The notes: generated by a model from the letters alone, not told the origin. 64,000 bases of DNA from Liopterus haemorrhoidalis (GCA_963971575.1 OZ020611.1:224122260-224186259), one strand, 5' to 3'. Positions 47,551-59,100 are shown, counted from the first letter of the stretch. A program made the numbers and translations.

Positions 47551-47636
47551 TAGCACCGAGATGGACTTGAACCTGGAACCATTGAATTCTGACAGTATAA
47601 AGTCACTTTAACGACCACGACCACTTAGCTTCGTCT
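47551..47636 (-). ncRNA. tRNA-like sequence
   Basis: On the minus strand a GCTAAGTGGTCGTGG A-box-like segment and GGTTCAAGTCC B-box lie about 45 nt apart, followed by ATCTCGGTGC. The acceptor ends do not pair convincingly, so it is a tRNA pseudogene or SINE head rather than a confident tRNA gene. Confidence 0.45.
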
Positions 47637-47639
47637 CTT

Positions 47640-48102
47640 AAGTATTATTTTAAAGTCAACGTATTGGTGAATAATTTTAAACTAATATTTAGAACAAACT
47701 TTAAATTTTAAACTAATACATGTAACAAATTGTTCAGTGAATCTAAATAATAGTTAAAAATCACTTTATAACTGAAAATTTAAGTTTTATATCGGCACTT
47801 ATTTGAATTTTATTATTGAAATTTATAAATTATAAAATCCTATCACAATCAGATATTGCCGTTTGTGATTAGTTTCACAATTTTTGTTTAAATAAACTCA
47901 AATTTTTAACACTTATCTAACGCTTTTTATAAAATAATGATTTTAATACACTAATTACGTGGATTTTGGCTTTTTTGAAGGCACAATAAATATATTTTAA
48001 TAAAAATATTGACACGGATGAAACTTTCGACCACACCCACTGACTGATCTGATATATATGAATTTGATGAATGAATTTGATTTGATTTGAATTTGATGAA
48101 TT
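47640..48102. other. No gene recognised
   Basis: AT-rich intergenic stretch with a small TTTGATGAATGAATTTGATT direct-repeat cluster at 48061-48100. Confidence 0.35.
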
Positions 48103-48300
48103 ATGGCGGCACAGTTTTCCATTGTCGATTATTTTAATTATATTGGGGGAAATAATAATTCCCGTGTTGTTTACAAAGGGGTAGAAATCTACAATGCTGG
48201 GCATATAATATTGTGTGGAGTCACTGAAAAAAACAGAGAGTTCATAAAGATTTATGCATTATGCCTACAGACTTGTGCATTACAAACCCACACACAATAA
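48103..48300 (+). CDS. Candidate short coding fragment, 65 codons
   Basis: ATG at 48103 opens a non-repetitive frame (MAAQFSIVDYFNYIGGNN..., later YNAGHIILCGVTEKN and IYALCLQTCALQTH). The composition is coding-like and the pattern faintly recalls N-terminal parts of SWIM/YqaJ-type insect proteins, but I cannot confirm a family. It ends at a TAA without a clear donor, so it may be a broken gene piece. Confidence 0.25.
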   Translation: MAAQFSIVDYFNYIGGNNNSRVVYKGVEIYNAGHIILCGVTEKNREFIKIYALCLQTCALQTHTQ

Positions 48301-48364
48301 CAGGAATTTTCAAGATATGCGATAATAAATACAAAATTGAAAATATTTTTTGTAGTCACTATCA

Positions 48365-48577
48365 TTAAAATGTAATGAGCAAACTTTGATATAAGGGCTT
48401 ACTTTTTTTCCAATTTTTAAATTGTTTATCTAAACATCGATTCCTAACCTCTTGCTTTCCCAATTTTGTTTCGAACCGTACGGTGTCTGATATTGGTGGA
48501 AACAAATGAAACGATATTTGCGGGTTTCTTCTTTTCAATGAATTGCACATAGGCACACAACAATATGTATTATACAT
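48365..48577 (-). CDS. THAP-type zinc finger exon (gene fragment)
   Basis: Starts at ATG 48577: MYNTYCCVPMCNS, then ISFHLFPP and a Trp at about residue 57 (FKNWKK). The spaced cysteines, the HxFP motif and the Trp are hallmarks of the first half of a THAP (C2CH) DNA-binding domain, found in transcription factors and in P-type transposons. A donor-like A|GTAAGC occurs right after NWKK near 48400, so the remaining Cys-X2-His would be in another exon, which I did not find. Confidence 0.5.
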   Translation of the reverse strand: MYNTYCCVPMCNSLKRRNPQISFHLFPPISDTVRFETKLGKQEVRNRCLDKQFKNWKKSKPLYQSLLITF

Positions 48578-49712
48578 TTTTCAATGATTATAATAAAACT
48601 TTAGAAACAAACTTCATACAAAACCAATACACAAAACGAAATGTTATATGTAGTACACAAGTTCATGAAACGCTCACCAGATGGTAGGGTGCTTAGCTGC
48701 AAATCCCTATACCGAAAATTCATTCGTTTGGCGAAAAATAAATACAAATTGGGTTTTTCCTATTAACCATTTTTCGTAATTCTAAAATTCGTATCGTGGG
48801 GAAAAGTTTCTAGATATGAAAAACGAAAGTCAAAGACACAAAGGATTTGAATTTCTCGTTTCGCTGATTTATTTGTACTTTAATACCTGTTTTCTTTTAG
48901 ATATTGAGGTAATTTCGCTTAATTGGTGCATCCGATTAACGGAATCAAATGATTTAGACCCCGATTTGTAATTGGAATCTGTCCTATAAGTATATACTAA
49001 ACAATTTTTAATACAAATAAACTCCGACGAAAGAGGGTGATATTTGAAACTGACCCACCACAAGCCAGCAAAATCGAAGAATTCCATAGAATCTATTTTA
49101 ATTCAATTACACTATTAAAATTGGTTCTAAAAACTTAAGGTTTAAAAAAAAAAGTATTTGAGATCGGCAAATTGATTTAATAAATTAAATGTAAGTGAAC
49201 GAAAGTAAAGTGAATTGAAAAAGATAGTTGATTGAATGATTTCACTTTATCAGTCTTGCTCACTGTGAAATACATCAAGGAAAATAAATGTCAGAACGTT
49301 AAGAAGCACTGTAAAATGAAGATGAAATTTACTTTTTGTAATTTGATATTTTTAACATCTTTTTCACTTTAATTAAGAGAGTTCGATACGAAATCGGAGG
49401 AGACGAATAAATTTATTTTGTGAAGAAAATTTTTAAGATAATTCTTTATTTCGTCATTTTTTATTGGTACAATCTTATTTCACTTATGTTCACTTGACTA
49501 GAGGCGTCGAGATACGGGGGAAGCCCCGTATAAATTACCGGGGGCTATGCAAATTGCAGGGCCCGGGACTGGATTCCTTTTTGCAAACAAATCTTAACTT
49601 AAAACGCTTAACACAATGCATATAAATTATTAAAGTATATACAAGGGTTGCCTTTTATATTTCAGGATTTGAAATCAAAAATAATTATTTATCAACAAAA
49701 GTGGCTTTATTG
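48578..49712. other. No gene recognised
   Basis: AT-rich. A GC-rich patch (49503-49565, GGGGAAGCCCCGTATAAATT to GGGCCCGGGAC) looks like a hAT MITE end but could not be delimited. Confidence 0.35.
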
Positions 49713-49762
49713 TTAGGGTTTTGTAGGTATGACCCAAAAACCCTTATACCGTCATTTTGTCG

Positions 49763-49959
<197 letters not shown>

Positions 49960-50392
49960 ATACAACTCTTTGACCCGCACATAGGAAAAATACTAAAACA
50001 TCTAAAAAACATATCCCCCTAAAAATATAAACAAATATGTGCTCATCGAAAAAAAAAAAATTTTTTTTTTATAATTCTGAGTAGGGTATCAAATGAAAGC
50101 CCTTGGTACGTGAATTAACGATCAAATTTTTATTTTTGCAAAGTAAATTATTTTGAAGCGATTTTTGCCAAAATTGTGCAAAATTTTTTTGTCCCACACC
50201 CTGTAGCCCAGATGGTTTAAACTAAAAACACATTACTTAGACATTCTAAGTAATGTACATTAGTGTGAACCAGAATAGTAAAACAGGAATTTTTGATCTG
50301 ATTATGTTTTTGGAAAAAAACGCATTTTTTGTGTTTTTTGCTAATAATGTACACAAGTTATAGCTTTGTAGCACGCTACACTGGAAGGTGTG

Positions 50393-50465
50393 TCCTGGTG
50401 TAGTGGTTATGACGTTGGTTCTCACCCAACTAACTCGATCCGAAAGGGATCGAACCCTGCGAGAA
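50393..50465 (+). ncRNA. tRNA-like module in family A copy 2 (Glu-like)
   Basis: A-box TGGTGTAGTGG (50396-50406) and B-box GATCGAACC (50448-50456). The anticodon-arm candidate GTTGG-TTCTCAC-CCAAC would read CTC (Glu). The acceptor stem is not convincing. The sequence differs from the modules at the same site in the other family A copies. Confidence 0.55.
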
Positions 50466-50917
50466 GAGACAATATTATTTTTTGTTTTTTTTTTTGAATT
50501 TTTATATTATTTAAATTATTTTTTCAAAATTCTAGTTACATTTTGGCAAATGTTGCATTTAATTTTTAAAAGCGTAAATTTAATAACCAGTGGAAATTGT
50601 TTAAATTATAATTTAATTCTGTTTCAATGTACACGAAATCAGAGGGGCGGAGATTATAACAACCAATGGAAGCCATAGGCGCAATTTTAAAAATTCTTAA
50701 TAAACCTTGCTATATATATATAAAAAAAAAAAAATACTGCACATATTTAGAAACCTAAATAATGGTATTAGGCGTTCGAATTAAAATTAACAAAAAAAAA
50801 AAAAATATATATTTAATATAAAATTTGTTTTGGCATCCCAAATAATCATCATTCACTTACTAAATACCTGCAAAACCCTGAAATGTGTGAAAATTCACAC
50901 TTTACATCAATTTTTTT

Positions 50918-51390
50918 TTCAAAATATTCTCCATGAAGATCAATACACTTTTGCATGCGTTTGAACCAATTTTCCACTCCGATTGAGGAATTTTCCACTC
51001 CGATTGTCAAATTATGTGGGATCCAACGCGATCAAATTTTTTTGACGGCCTAATGTTCATGCAATAGTGAATGTATGCTGGTGCCACGAATGCCCAAGGA
51101 TACTTCAATCTCACGATAAGTCACGTGACGATCTTCCAGTATCAGTTCACGCACAGCATCAATGTTTTCCGGAATAACAACCGATTTTGGGCGACCTTCA
51201 CGAAATTCGTCCTTAAGCGAACTACGGTCACGATTGAAGTCTGCAAACCATCGATAAACAGTAGTCCTTGATGGTGCTTCATCGCCAAAAGTCGAATTAA
51301 GTTCATCGATGCACTGTTGTTGGGTTAATCCAAGTTGTAAAAAATATTCGCTCGAAAATGTTCACGATTTAATTCAATTTTTACGCGAGA
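50918..51390 (-). pseudogene. Second mariner-like transposase relic, internally deleted
   Basis: Minus-strand reading from about 51330: QQQCIDELNSTFGDEAPSRT, YRWFADFNRDRSSL, EFREGRPKSV, ENIDAVRELILEDRHVTYRE, LLHEH, a stop, SRWIPHNL. It then jumps to WFKRMQKCIDLHGEYFEK at 50918-50975. So the N-terminal helix-turn-helix part and the last C-terminal residues remain and the catalytic core is deleted. The lineage differs from the relic at 3.6-5.9 kb. A GATTGAGGAATTTTCCACTCC block is duplicated at the deletion join. The N-terminal side extends towards 51550 without a clear TIR. Confidence 0.85.
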
Positions 51391-51806
51391 TGATTTGTTT
51401 TCTAGTTACTGTAAACAACACAAATATCGCTCGTACGTCAAAACGTTCTGAGTACGTATACCGTCAAAAATGTCAAACTTTACGATAAAAGCGTCAGTTG
51501 CCAGATGGCATACTCAGTAAAAAAAACCGTGCACGCACAAACACAAATATATAAGATAAAAAGTCTGTTCGAAAAATTGAACAGACGTAGGGTGATTGTA
51601 AGAGGCTGTAAAGGGGCTAGTTACTATCGAATATCACAGTCTAATAATGAAACACATTAAAATAAGGTGCAAGACTTCACACATAAAACAGTAAGTTCGA
51701 TTCGCTCAGGAAGAGTACCAGCCTGTCCATGAGTACCCTATTGTCACTTAAAGCATCTGACAGGTCATAGTAAAGGCTCAACATCTCCCTAACTAAATTA
51801 AGTTTT
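51391..51806. other. No gene recognised
   Basis: The first 160 bp probably belong to the mariner 5' region. The remainder has no recognisable feature. Confidence 0.35.
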
Positions 51807-52005
51807 TTATCTCACTCCAGGATTGTAATTATCGTTTTCTGGGAAGTGGGGCGGAATTATTGTTTCACCGGGTCCGGTCCCGCTTTCGCCGCCACTGCAC
51901 TTGGCTTTCGTCCAATTGCCCGTACGTTCGATTTCAATTACAACCTTTTCTTGAGTTACGTCCATGTACTTTCCGTTTACATCCAACAATGTCCGAGTCT
52001 GATTA
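51807..52005 (-). CDS. Candidate orphan terminal exon
   Basis: On the minus strand, after a possible acceptor (AATAATCAG near 52005), an open frame reads TRTLLDVNGKYMDVTQEKVV, then GNWTKAKCSGGESGTGPGET, then PPHFPEND, to a TAA at 51807. It has no in-frame ATG start, is richer in G/C than its surroundings, and has coding-like complexity. I do not recognise the family, and no upstream exon was found, so it could be a relic of a gene or transposon. Confidence 0.3.
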
Positions 52006-52149
52006 TTTCAGCCAACAGGTGCGCAATTCGATTAAGACCGCACGTATTTTTTTAGTTCCGTCTTTCAAAAAGACACCTTTTACAAAAAGAAAGGCATTTT
52101 ATATTTCGGACGATTACGACGTTGAATTTGTTCTCACGTCTTTTTAAAT

Positions 52150-52789
52150 CATCATGAATCAGATATTATCCCCTCCAATCCCCATTCTTATTTACCTTTT
52201 GCACGACTATTTACCTTTTGCATAACTATTTGTCGTCCAACAGTTTAGTCGGTCGTGTGAGGTCTAGTGCAGCACATGCAGATGCGCGCATTATCGAGAA
52301 AACTGTTTACTCTTTCCTGTTGAATCTTGTCATGAACTACAATGTAACAACTGTCGATTGGCATAGCGGGAACATACTAAACGACTAGATTTTATCCAAA
52401 CACGTTTTTTTTAGTGGTTGAAAATCTCTGCGAACATCGTGAAATAATCCGGATGGATCCAAAAATTTATTGTATGTAGGAAAAAGTTTGGTTTTATATG
52501 AGAAGAAAGAATATAGCGACCGAAACGCGAAGGAAAGATTATGGCAAGATTAATGGTTCGTCAATGAATAATGCTAATTCTACGAGTCAAAGAACTTTCT
52601 AGGATATGCCTTCTAATCCTCTTACAATTTATGAAACTGACTTTTCAGTAAGCGTTGGTTGGTAATTGAATGATCCCAGTATCTTCTACTTGGTTTTTTT
52701 TTCTTTCAGTTTCTCATAACTAGAGTGCTGTTAAGTCATAAGACGTTTTCTTTATACTCGGACCCTCACTAAGGCTGCAACTAAAAGAA
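52150..52789. other. No gene recognised
   Basis: No identifiable repeat or exon. CTATTTACCTTTTGCA is directly repeated at 52187-52235. Confidence 0.35.
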
Positions 52790-53130
52790 TTCAGACTTTT
52801 GATATGTGGTCTTATCGTAGAATGCTAAGAATTAACTGGGTCGTCAAAGTCAGAAATGCTGAAGTTCTCAGGATGCAGAAAGATGTTGAAGTAATAAAGT
52901 GCATCAAGATCAGAAAGTTGGAATACCTGGGACACGTAATGAGGAACCCAAATAAATATCAGATCCTCCAGCTTGTCATGCAAGGGAAAATTAAAGCCAG
53001 TAGAAGAAGGATTTCGTGGTTCAAAATTTGCGTGGCACGGGGAATTCTCAATAGTGCTATTTCGTGCTGCTGTCAATAAAATTATTATAGCCATAATAAT
53101 CGCCAACATTCGCTAAGCGGATAGGGCACC
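52790..53130 (+). pseudogene. RTE-like LINE C-terminal relic
   Basis: Plus-strand translation contains FDMWSYRRMLRINWVVKVRN, RKLEYLGHVMRNPNKYQIL and QGKIKASRRRISWFK, the highly recognisable C-terminal end of RTE-type endonuclease-reverse transcriptases. A frameshift and a stop near 53079 follow. The RT domain is absent. Confidence 0.85.
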
Positions 53131-53646
53131 AGAAGAAGAATTCCTACTTAATTGAAAAAAATCCATGGTTCTTTTTAATTTAATAGGATTATAACGTATT
53201 AACACCTAGATTGGCCGCTTTCTACTCCTAAATAACGATGTGATGCAAGCTATAGCTACCAAATTCATTTCGATAAAAATTCGACGACACGACAATGATT
53301 TAGTTCGGATATGCGCGCCAATATCCTACTTTTACCTGAACTCTTGTTGAACAGTTTATTTTATAGTACGCGCGAGCCCTGAAGCAACGGAAATGGTGAC
53401 ATTCTACAAATATTTAGAATTTACTCTAAATAAGTTTTTTTCACATTTTCGAAATCGTGGAACAGCAAAATCAATAACACACATATATGTATGTATATTC
53501 AAAGCGACTAACAGAAAACTAATGTTCCGTGGAGCAGTGATTAAGAACCACTGCTCTAAATAATGAGTAGGATACACTAAATTAAATGGAGCTATACAAG
53601 CCAGAAGTGCCTTTGTGAAAATAAAAGTAATCCTATGTAATATAAA

Positions 53647-54852
53647 TAGAGCCCTGCGCGGATAAGCTTTTCTGTATCCGCATCCGATCCGCATCCGCAC
53701 ATCCATGATCCGCATCCGATCCGCATCCGCAGCTTTTGTAAATAACAAATCCGCATCCGATCCGCATCCGCAAAAATATCCGCACTATAGGTTTTGCTGT
53801 CAGTTTGGAAAGAACTAACATATTTCGCCTGTTTAGGTAATCTCTGCTCTAAAACGCTACTGAAAATTTTTGGATTTACCAGCTTATTTATTACTAACCT
53901 AACCTAAGGGACCCCAAAAGTTTTAAGGCCTAGATGCGCTAATAACTTATTTAAATCTAGAGACAGATAACAATTTTGGGGGGCCTAAGCGTTCTTTTTC
54001 GTAGGGAGTAAGGGGCGTGCTGCTTTTTTAATATTGAATTTTAAAAAAAGATCAGAAAAGTTACTTGATAGAAGGTGCTTCATATTTTTAGGATCAAGTA
54101 ATTCTCTTACGCCATTTCGCGCATGAGTTAGGCGTTGCAACTTTTTCAAATAGCAACATGTGTCATTTTTCAAATTTTTGAGATCTGCAAGACTTTTTAC
54201 TTCGGGTAGTATAAAAAAATTGGCAGGTGACATAATAAAATTTTCGAGAAAATATTATGTAGGTAAATTTTGGTATTTAAATAAAACTTACTAATCAGTT
54301 TTATGTAGAAAAAAAAACCTTTATCAGATTTAAAAGCCAGAATTAGAGCAGAGGTAGGAAGAATTACGTTGAAATTGTACCAGGAAACTTTTGTCCAAAA
54401 TATTATTTTCTATAATATATTCTATAATAAAAAGAAAGTTAAGTTGATCGTCTCCAGGAAATTGTACCAGGAAACTTTTGTCCAAAATATTATTTTCTAT
54501 AATATATTCTATAATAAAAAGAAAGTTAAGTTGATTGTCTCAACTCAGTCTTGATCATGGACAATTGTCTTAATAAAAATAACATAAAGTGAGATTGAAT
54601 GCTACAAAATATCATGTATATACAGACAACCGAAAATAACCGAGGACTGCGTAGTCAGAACACAATTGCTTGTTTCTCCGAAAGTAACCGAAGATTTAAT
54701 GTTCACGCGGATATTGCGGATAAGCGGATATGACATTTAATCCGCATCCGATCCGCATCCGCATGGTTTAAATGATAATTTATCCGCATCCGCAGAAAAG
54801 TTGCGGATATCCGCGGATAATCCGCGGATATCCGCGGATTTGCAGGGCTCTA
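53647..54852. mobile_element. hAT-type element with GGATGCGGAT iterons
   Basis: Starts TAGAGCCCTGCGCGGAT and ends GCGGATTTGCAGGGCTCTA. Perfect 8-bp duplication AATATAAA (53639-53646 and 54853-54860). Both subterminal regions are packed with ATCCGCATCCG/GCGGATATCC repeats (53680-53790 and 54715-54840). It includes an internal 87-bp tandem duplication and a 54233-53985 minus-strand frame of unknown identity. Confidence 0.92.
54371..54544. repeat. Near-perfect 87-bp tandem duplication
   Basis: Unit GAAATTGTACCAGGAAACTT... at 54371-54457 is repeated at 54458-54544 with very few differences. 87 is a multiple of three, so a plus-strand frame stays open through both units, which is probably incidental. 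It lies inside the hAT element. Confidence 0.9.
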
Positions 54853-55075
54853 AATATAAACCACCCAGCTAAGATCTAAGATAACAATACGCTACGTTTT
54901 TCACATCTGCTATACTGAATGGAAATATGAACACTTAACCAAATTTGTGTGTAAGAAATTGGAAGTCTTTGAAATGAGGATACACGGAAAGTTCTTTTTT
55001 AATGTTGTATATTTGCAATACATTTATAATATTATCAATATTAGTTCACATGGATACGTCAACGTCCGTTTAAAA

Positions 55076-55318
55076 CAGGGGTCGGCAACACGGCGCCAGC
55101 GGCCCTCGGTGAGATTTTTATGCGCCCTCGCTATCGAGAAACATACGTGCTACTGAGCCCAATATCCACATCGCATCTATTGGTGATTCGACTTGAGCGA
55201 TCAACGCTAGATTAGACGACCTTGCGAACCACGTTTACATATTTTACGTTTTTATGCGCCCTCAATAACATTTGAATTTATATTGCGCCCTTATTGACGA
55301 AAAGGTTGCCGACCCCTG
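55076..55318. mobile_element. hAT MITE (GGTCGGCAACACGGCG family), copy 2
   Basis: Starts CAGGGGTCGGCAACACGG and ends GGTTGCCGACCCCTG. Flanks GTTTAAAA (55068-55075) and GTTTACAA (55319-55326) differ by one base. Highly similar to 28581-28813. Confidence 0.9.
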
Positions 55319-55404
55319 GTTTACAACATAAAAGTCACCAAAATCATTAGATCTAGTAACGTATTACAAAATGAAACATATTATACCAAATCTCAATTTT
55401 CCGA

Positions 55405-55476
55405 CCGGCGTAGCGTAGTGGTAACAAATGTGCTTTACGTTGCTAAGGTCTTGGGTTCGAATCCCGTTCAGGCATG
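55405..55476 (+). ncRNA. tRNA-derived SINE head, copy E
   Basis: Excellent pol III boxes: A-box TAGCGTAGTGG (55411-55421) and B-box GTTCGAATC (55455-55463). The flanking sequence (GTTCAGGCATGGA, AAAAATTG) is shared with 32020-32094. Acceptor-stem pairing is weak, so a SINE is favoured over a tRNA gene. Confidence 0.65.
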
Positions 55477-55624
55477 GAATTTTTCAGAAATAAAAATTGT
55501 GCCGGCTAATTGCCACAGCAGAAAAGGCCATTCAATTAAAAAAAAATCTCAATTTTTAATTTTGTGTGACAAATCACTTTTTGAATATTACCTCGTCATA
55601 TATAGACTGATATAATTAATTATA

Positions 55625-55785
55625 TAAGGGAAGATGGAAGGAGAAAGAGGACCTTGAAGAAGAAAAACATCAGGGTTGAAAAATCTTCGAGACTGGTATG
55701 GAAAAAGCAACATATCTCTGTTCCGTGCTGTTGTATTCAAGGTCAAGATAACACAAACGATAGCCAATATTTAGTAGGATATCAC
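55625..55785 (+). pseudogene. RTE-like LINE C-terminal relic, second fragment
   Basis: Reads GKMEGERGP, a stop, RRKTSGLKNLRDWYGKSN then ISLFRAVVFKVKITQTIANI, the extreme C-terminus of RTE-type elements, from a different copy than 52790-53130. Confidence 0.75.
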
Positions 55786-57009
55786 CAAAAGGAAATATTA
55801 CTGCACATGGATAAAAGTTGATGTAGAACTAGCAAAAATCTATTTCAAAAAGTCCTTGCGTTTATTGGACATTAAGTATTTTATATTTATGAGAGATTTT
55901 TATGATCTAATCTCCATCTTTGTTGTCAATAGATATCGGACAAGTATATGCAATGACCAATTAAAGTTTTTCGAACTGAATTTTTAATTTAAAATCTTCA
56001 CTGAATACAATCGACGAACTGACTGAAAGCGTACAAAATGCAATTAATGCATTAATTTTTTAAACCTTTGATAATGTTTTTCTAACATTGCAAACTCGTC
56101 TAGAAGCTACAATGTTAGCAAAAGGAGGGAATTTCTATAAGGTTCCGCAAATTAATAAGGCAAAACTTCATCGTAAGATTACAAACAACATTATCATGTT
56201 CCATACAAGCTGTGGAGACAACCACGTCCTTATTAAATTTAAACTTTTTGTATCATTCTTTTTTAGTAGATATTTGTATCTATTTCATAAATAAAACCAT
56301 TCTAATTAATTAAAATTGTAAATGTATACCATATTTTCGGTTGGGAGGCTATATGTTATTCAAATTGATCAAGATGATACTCTCATGGATACTGAATAAT
56401 TAGATTTTTAATTGGTCATTGCTAGTGTTGTAATAGATACATTTGAAAATATCTCTAGATACAGATACAGATACTTGAGGAAAAATGTATCTAGATGCAG
56501 ATACAGATACAAATTTTTAAAAGTATCTAGATACAGATACATTTTTTTTTACAGTGTATCTAGATACTTCAAGATACTTTTAAGATACTTCGGAAAAATG
56601 AAAACACCACAAAAAAAAGAAATAACTAGAGCAAGGAATATATTTGTTCACAATAAAAAATAAGTTATGCACTATTATTACTCTTAAAATAAACACAAAT
56701 AGCCTTTGAAGCTGTGTGTCAGAAATATTAACTAACTATATACCTATGTAATCTTTAAAAAAATCACTTTTATATTCCAATTTCAGCGGATATCTCGAAC
56801 ATTTTTTGTTCGCTAATAAATTACTGATTATTAAATGAGTATTTAGGATGACAAAAATAAAACAACAATTTTAAGAGAAATTAGCAATTTTAAGAGAAAT
56901 TAGCAATTTTAAGAGAAACAATTTTAAAGAAAAATATAGTAATATTTTTCTTTATTTATTTCACATTTATAAAATTAATTCTTATTCTTAGATTAGATAA
57001 TTACTTAAT

Positions 57010-57499
57010 GGTTGTTTTACTTAACCGTTGTTAATAAAATTATTTAATTTTTTTTTATTTATTATTTTTTTAAATTTATTCAGAGCTGGAAATACAATTA
57101 GACTTTATTAAAATTTTATTGATAAAAATAAATTAAATAAATAAATAAATTATAAGTTTGAGAATTATGATAAAATTCAAGTTCTATATATAATTAATTA
57201 AATTTTGGAAAACATCCTATTATTTTTTTCCTTTTTTTTTTTTTTAAAAAAATAAAAAAATAAAAAAATAAAAAATACAAGAATGTTTTCCAAAATTTAA
57301 TTAATTACATATAGAACTTGTATTTTATCATAATTCTCAAAGTTATAATTTATTTATTTAATTTATTTTTATCTATAAAATTTTAATAAAATGTAATTGT
57401 ATTCCCAGCTCTGAAAATGGCTTACGCCGAAACTAGTTAGCTAATATATATATTTTTTTTAATGAAATAATTTTATTAACAACGGTTACCCAAACAACC
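57010..57499. repeat. Inverted repeat with a hammerhead-like motif
   Basis: Left arm 57010-57215 and right arm 57283-57499 are reverse complements over about 200 bp, with a T-run/A-run centre. Only the right arm retains the hammerhead-like motif (57407-57442); the left arm lacks about 30 bp there. The architecture parallels 14682-15781. Confidence 0.75.
57407..57442 (+). ncRNA. Hammerhead-ribozyme-like motif
   Basis: Order: stem I AGCU (57407-57410), core CUGAAAA (one change from CUGANGA), extra U, stem II GGC-UUAC-GCC, core GAA, self-complementary stem III ACUAGU (57432-57437), U, and closing stem I AGCU (57439-57442). Same order and same extra U as the motif at 15681-15722, but with unrelated stem sequences. 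The changed core base suggests it is inactive. Confidence 0.5.
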
Positions 57500-57953
57500 T
57501 TTAAAAAACGTGTTTTTTTATTATTATTATTATAGTTTGTAAAGATAATTTTGCAAAGTAAATTGCCAGGCTGCAAGGGTTATACGCATTTCAAATGCGA
57601 AACATGTGGTGTACATATTTGTCTAACAAAGATAAAAACCTTCCATAAATTTCATTTAAATTAAACTCTGATTGGTTAATTTAAACTTAAAATTCAAATA
57701 TCTGAATGATGCTAAATGTTTTACCAACTTGAAAAATCGTAAGGACATATTTTGTAAAAAGACCTTGAAAAAGACAAAATAGGAAAGTATCTGAAAAAAG
57801 TACCTGAAATACAGATACTTAGGTACTGATTTCAATATCTAGATACAGATACAGATACATATTTTAAAATGTACCTAGATACAGTAACTAGGTACTTGCA
57901 CAGTATCTAGTTACTGTATCTAGGTACAAATACCTAGATACATTACAACACTG

Positions 57954-59100
57954 GTCATTGCATATATTGTTTCTAGTTATCAATGAAGTGGTTGAAAAAT
58001 ATTCGATTTAGTAATAATGTAATGTTGACATTTTGATTATGATGGATAAATATTTATTTTTATAGATTAGGTTTTTTTTTACTATTAGACCCTCCATGTG
58101 ATTAGTTCAGAAAGGCATTATTTATTTACTATTGTTAACAAATATCATTGAATTAGAAAAAAAAAAAAAGTTAACGAAAGGCGTTTATAAATTTATAAGC
58201 TCATGCGTCTGATATGAGGTATCACAAATATACTTGAAAATAAAATTTTATCGTTAGTTATGTTGTCCAAAATTTTCGATGTTGAGTTATTTAAGTTTTA
58301 ATTTAACTGACATGAAGCTTAAGTATTATATTTGAAAGTACGAAGAGTGCCAGAAATGTAATGAGTCTATATTTCTTTTTCGGAATTTGGCAACACTACA
58401 AAAACTAATTGAACACATGTGGTTTTACAGCCATTGATGTAAATGCATGCTTAGTGACGAGTCACGCAAATTTAAATGGAAAGATCGACAACGTTATACC
58501 AGCATTGTGTTAAATTGAATCGCGCCGATATTTATGAAAAAATTAATAAGTTGCTGATTCTTTATCTCGTACCAAATTTGCAAGAAATTTGGCGTAAGAC
58601 ATTTTCGGACGTTGGTTAAATGGTAGATCATCGATCCAGTTTTTATGTGATTAAAATTTAATGTTGAATATGTGAAGCTCTGAATCCGTCCAGATCTACG
58701 TTTAACTGGACGGATGCTTGTTCAATCTGACTTGAGATGCTGACCAAAGGATTCTCATATTTGAACTCAATGATGTTGGAAAAATCGGATCTACTAGGGA
58801 TGTGTTATCAGTTAGTAAATTTCTAGTTAATTCCAATGCTGTGCAGACTCGCTATGGTTTCTTTTTCCCGAAGTTAAAATTGTAGATCAATGGCAATTAT
58901 TTTGGAACTGTTGATAACGTTCAAAAGACTGTGACCGGCAATGAAAAATACACAGTAACTGACTACCAGTCTTGCCACAAAGGGTGGAATACCAGCTGAC
59001 GTAAACTGCTTTGTGTCTAAGGGGGTTATTTTGAAAAAAATTATACTATATTTACGATTAATTGTATACACGATTTAAAAAAATAGTCTATACTTTATAG
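57954..59100. other. No gene recognised
   Basis: AT-rich. A 50-codon plus-strand frame at about 58483 (MERSTTLYQHCVKLNRADIY) looks like a transposase N-terminus, but the family was not identified. Confidence 0.3.

Larger units (their letters stand above)
56423..57953. mobile_element. hAT-type element with GATACA iterons hosting an inverted repeat
   Basis: Starts TAGTGTTGTAATAGATAC and ends GATACATTACAACACTG. Perfect 8-bp duplication GTCATTGC (56415-56422 and 57954-57961). Subterminal TCTAGATACAGATACAGATA iterons occur at 56450-56580 and 57830-57930. The centre contains the inverted repeat 57010-57499. Confidence 0.9.

Noticed and set aside
50393..50465. Functional tRNA-Glu gene
   Set aside because: Pol III boxes and an anticodon-arm candidate exist, but acceptor and T stems pair poorly and the segment is embedded in a repeat family.
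53985..54233. 82-codon minus-strand frame inside the hAT element
   Set aside because: Coding-like in part, but I could not link it to a hAT transposase or any other family; kept as part of the element.
54369..54554. 61-codon frame with a duplicated 29-residue unit
   Set aside because: A consequence of the 87-bp tandem duplication in noncoding AT-rich sequence.
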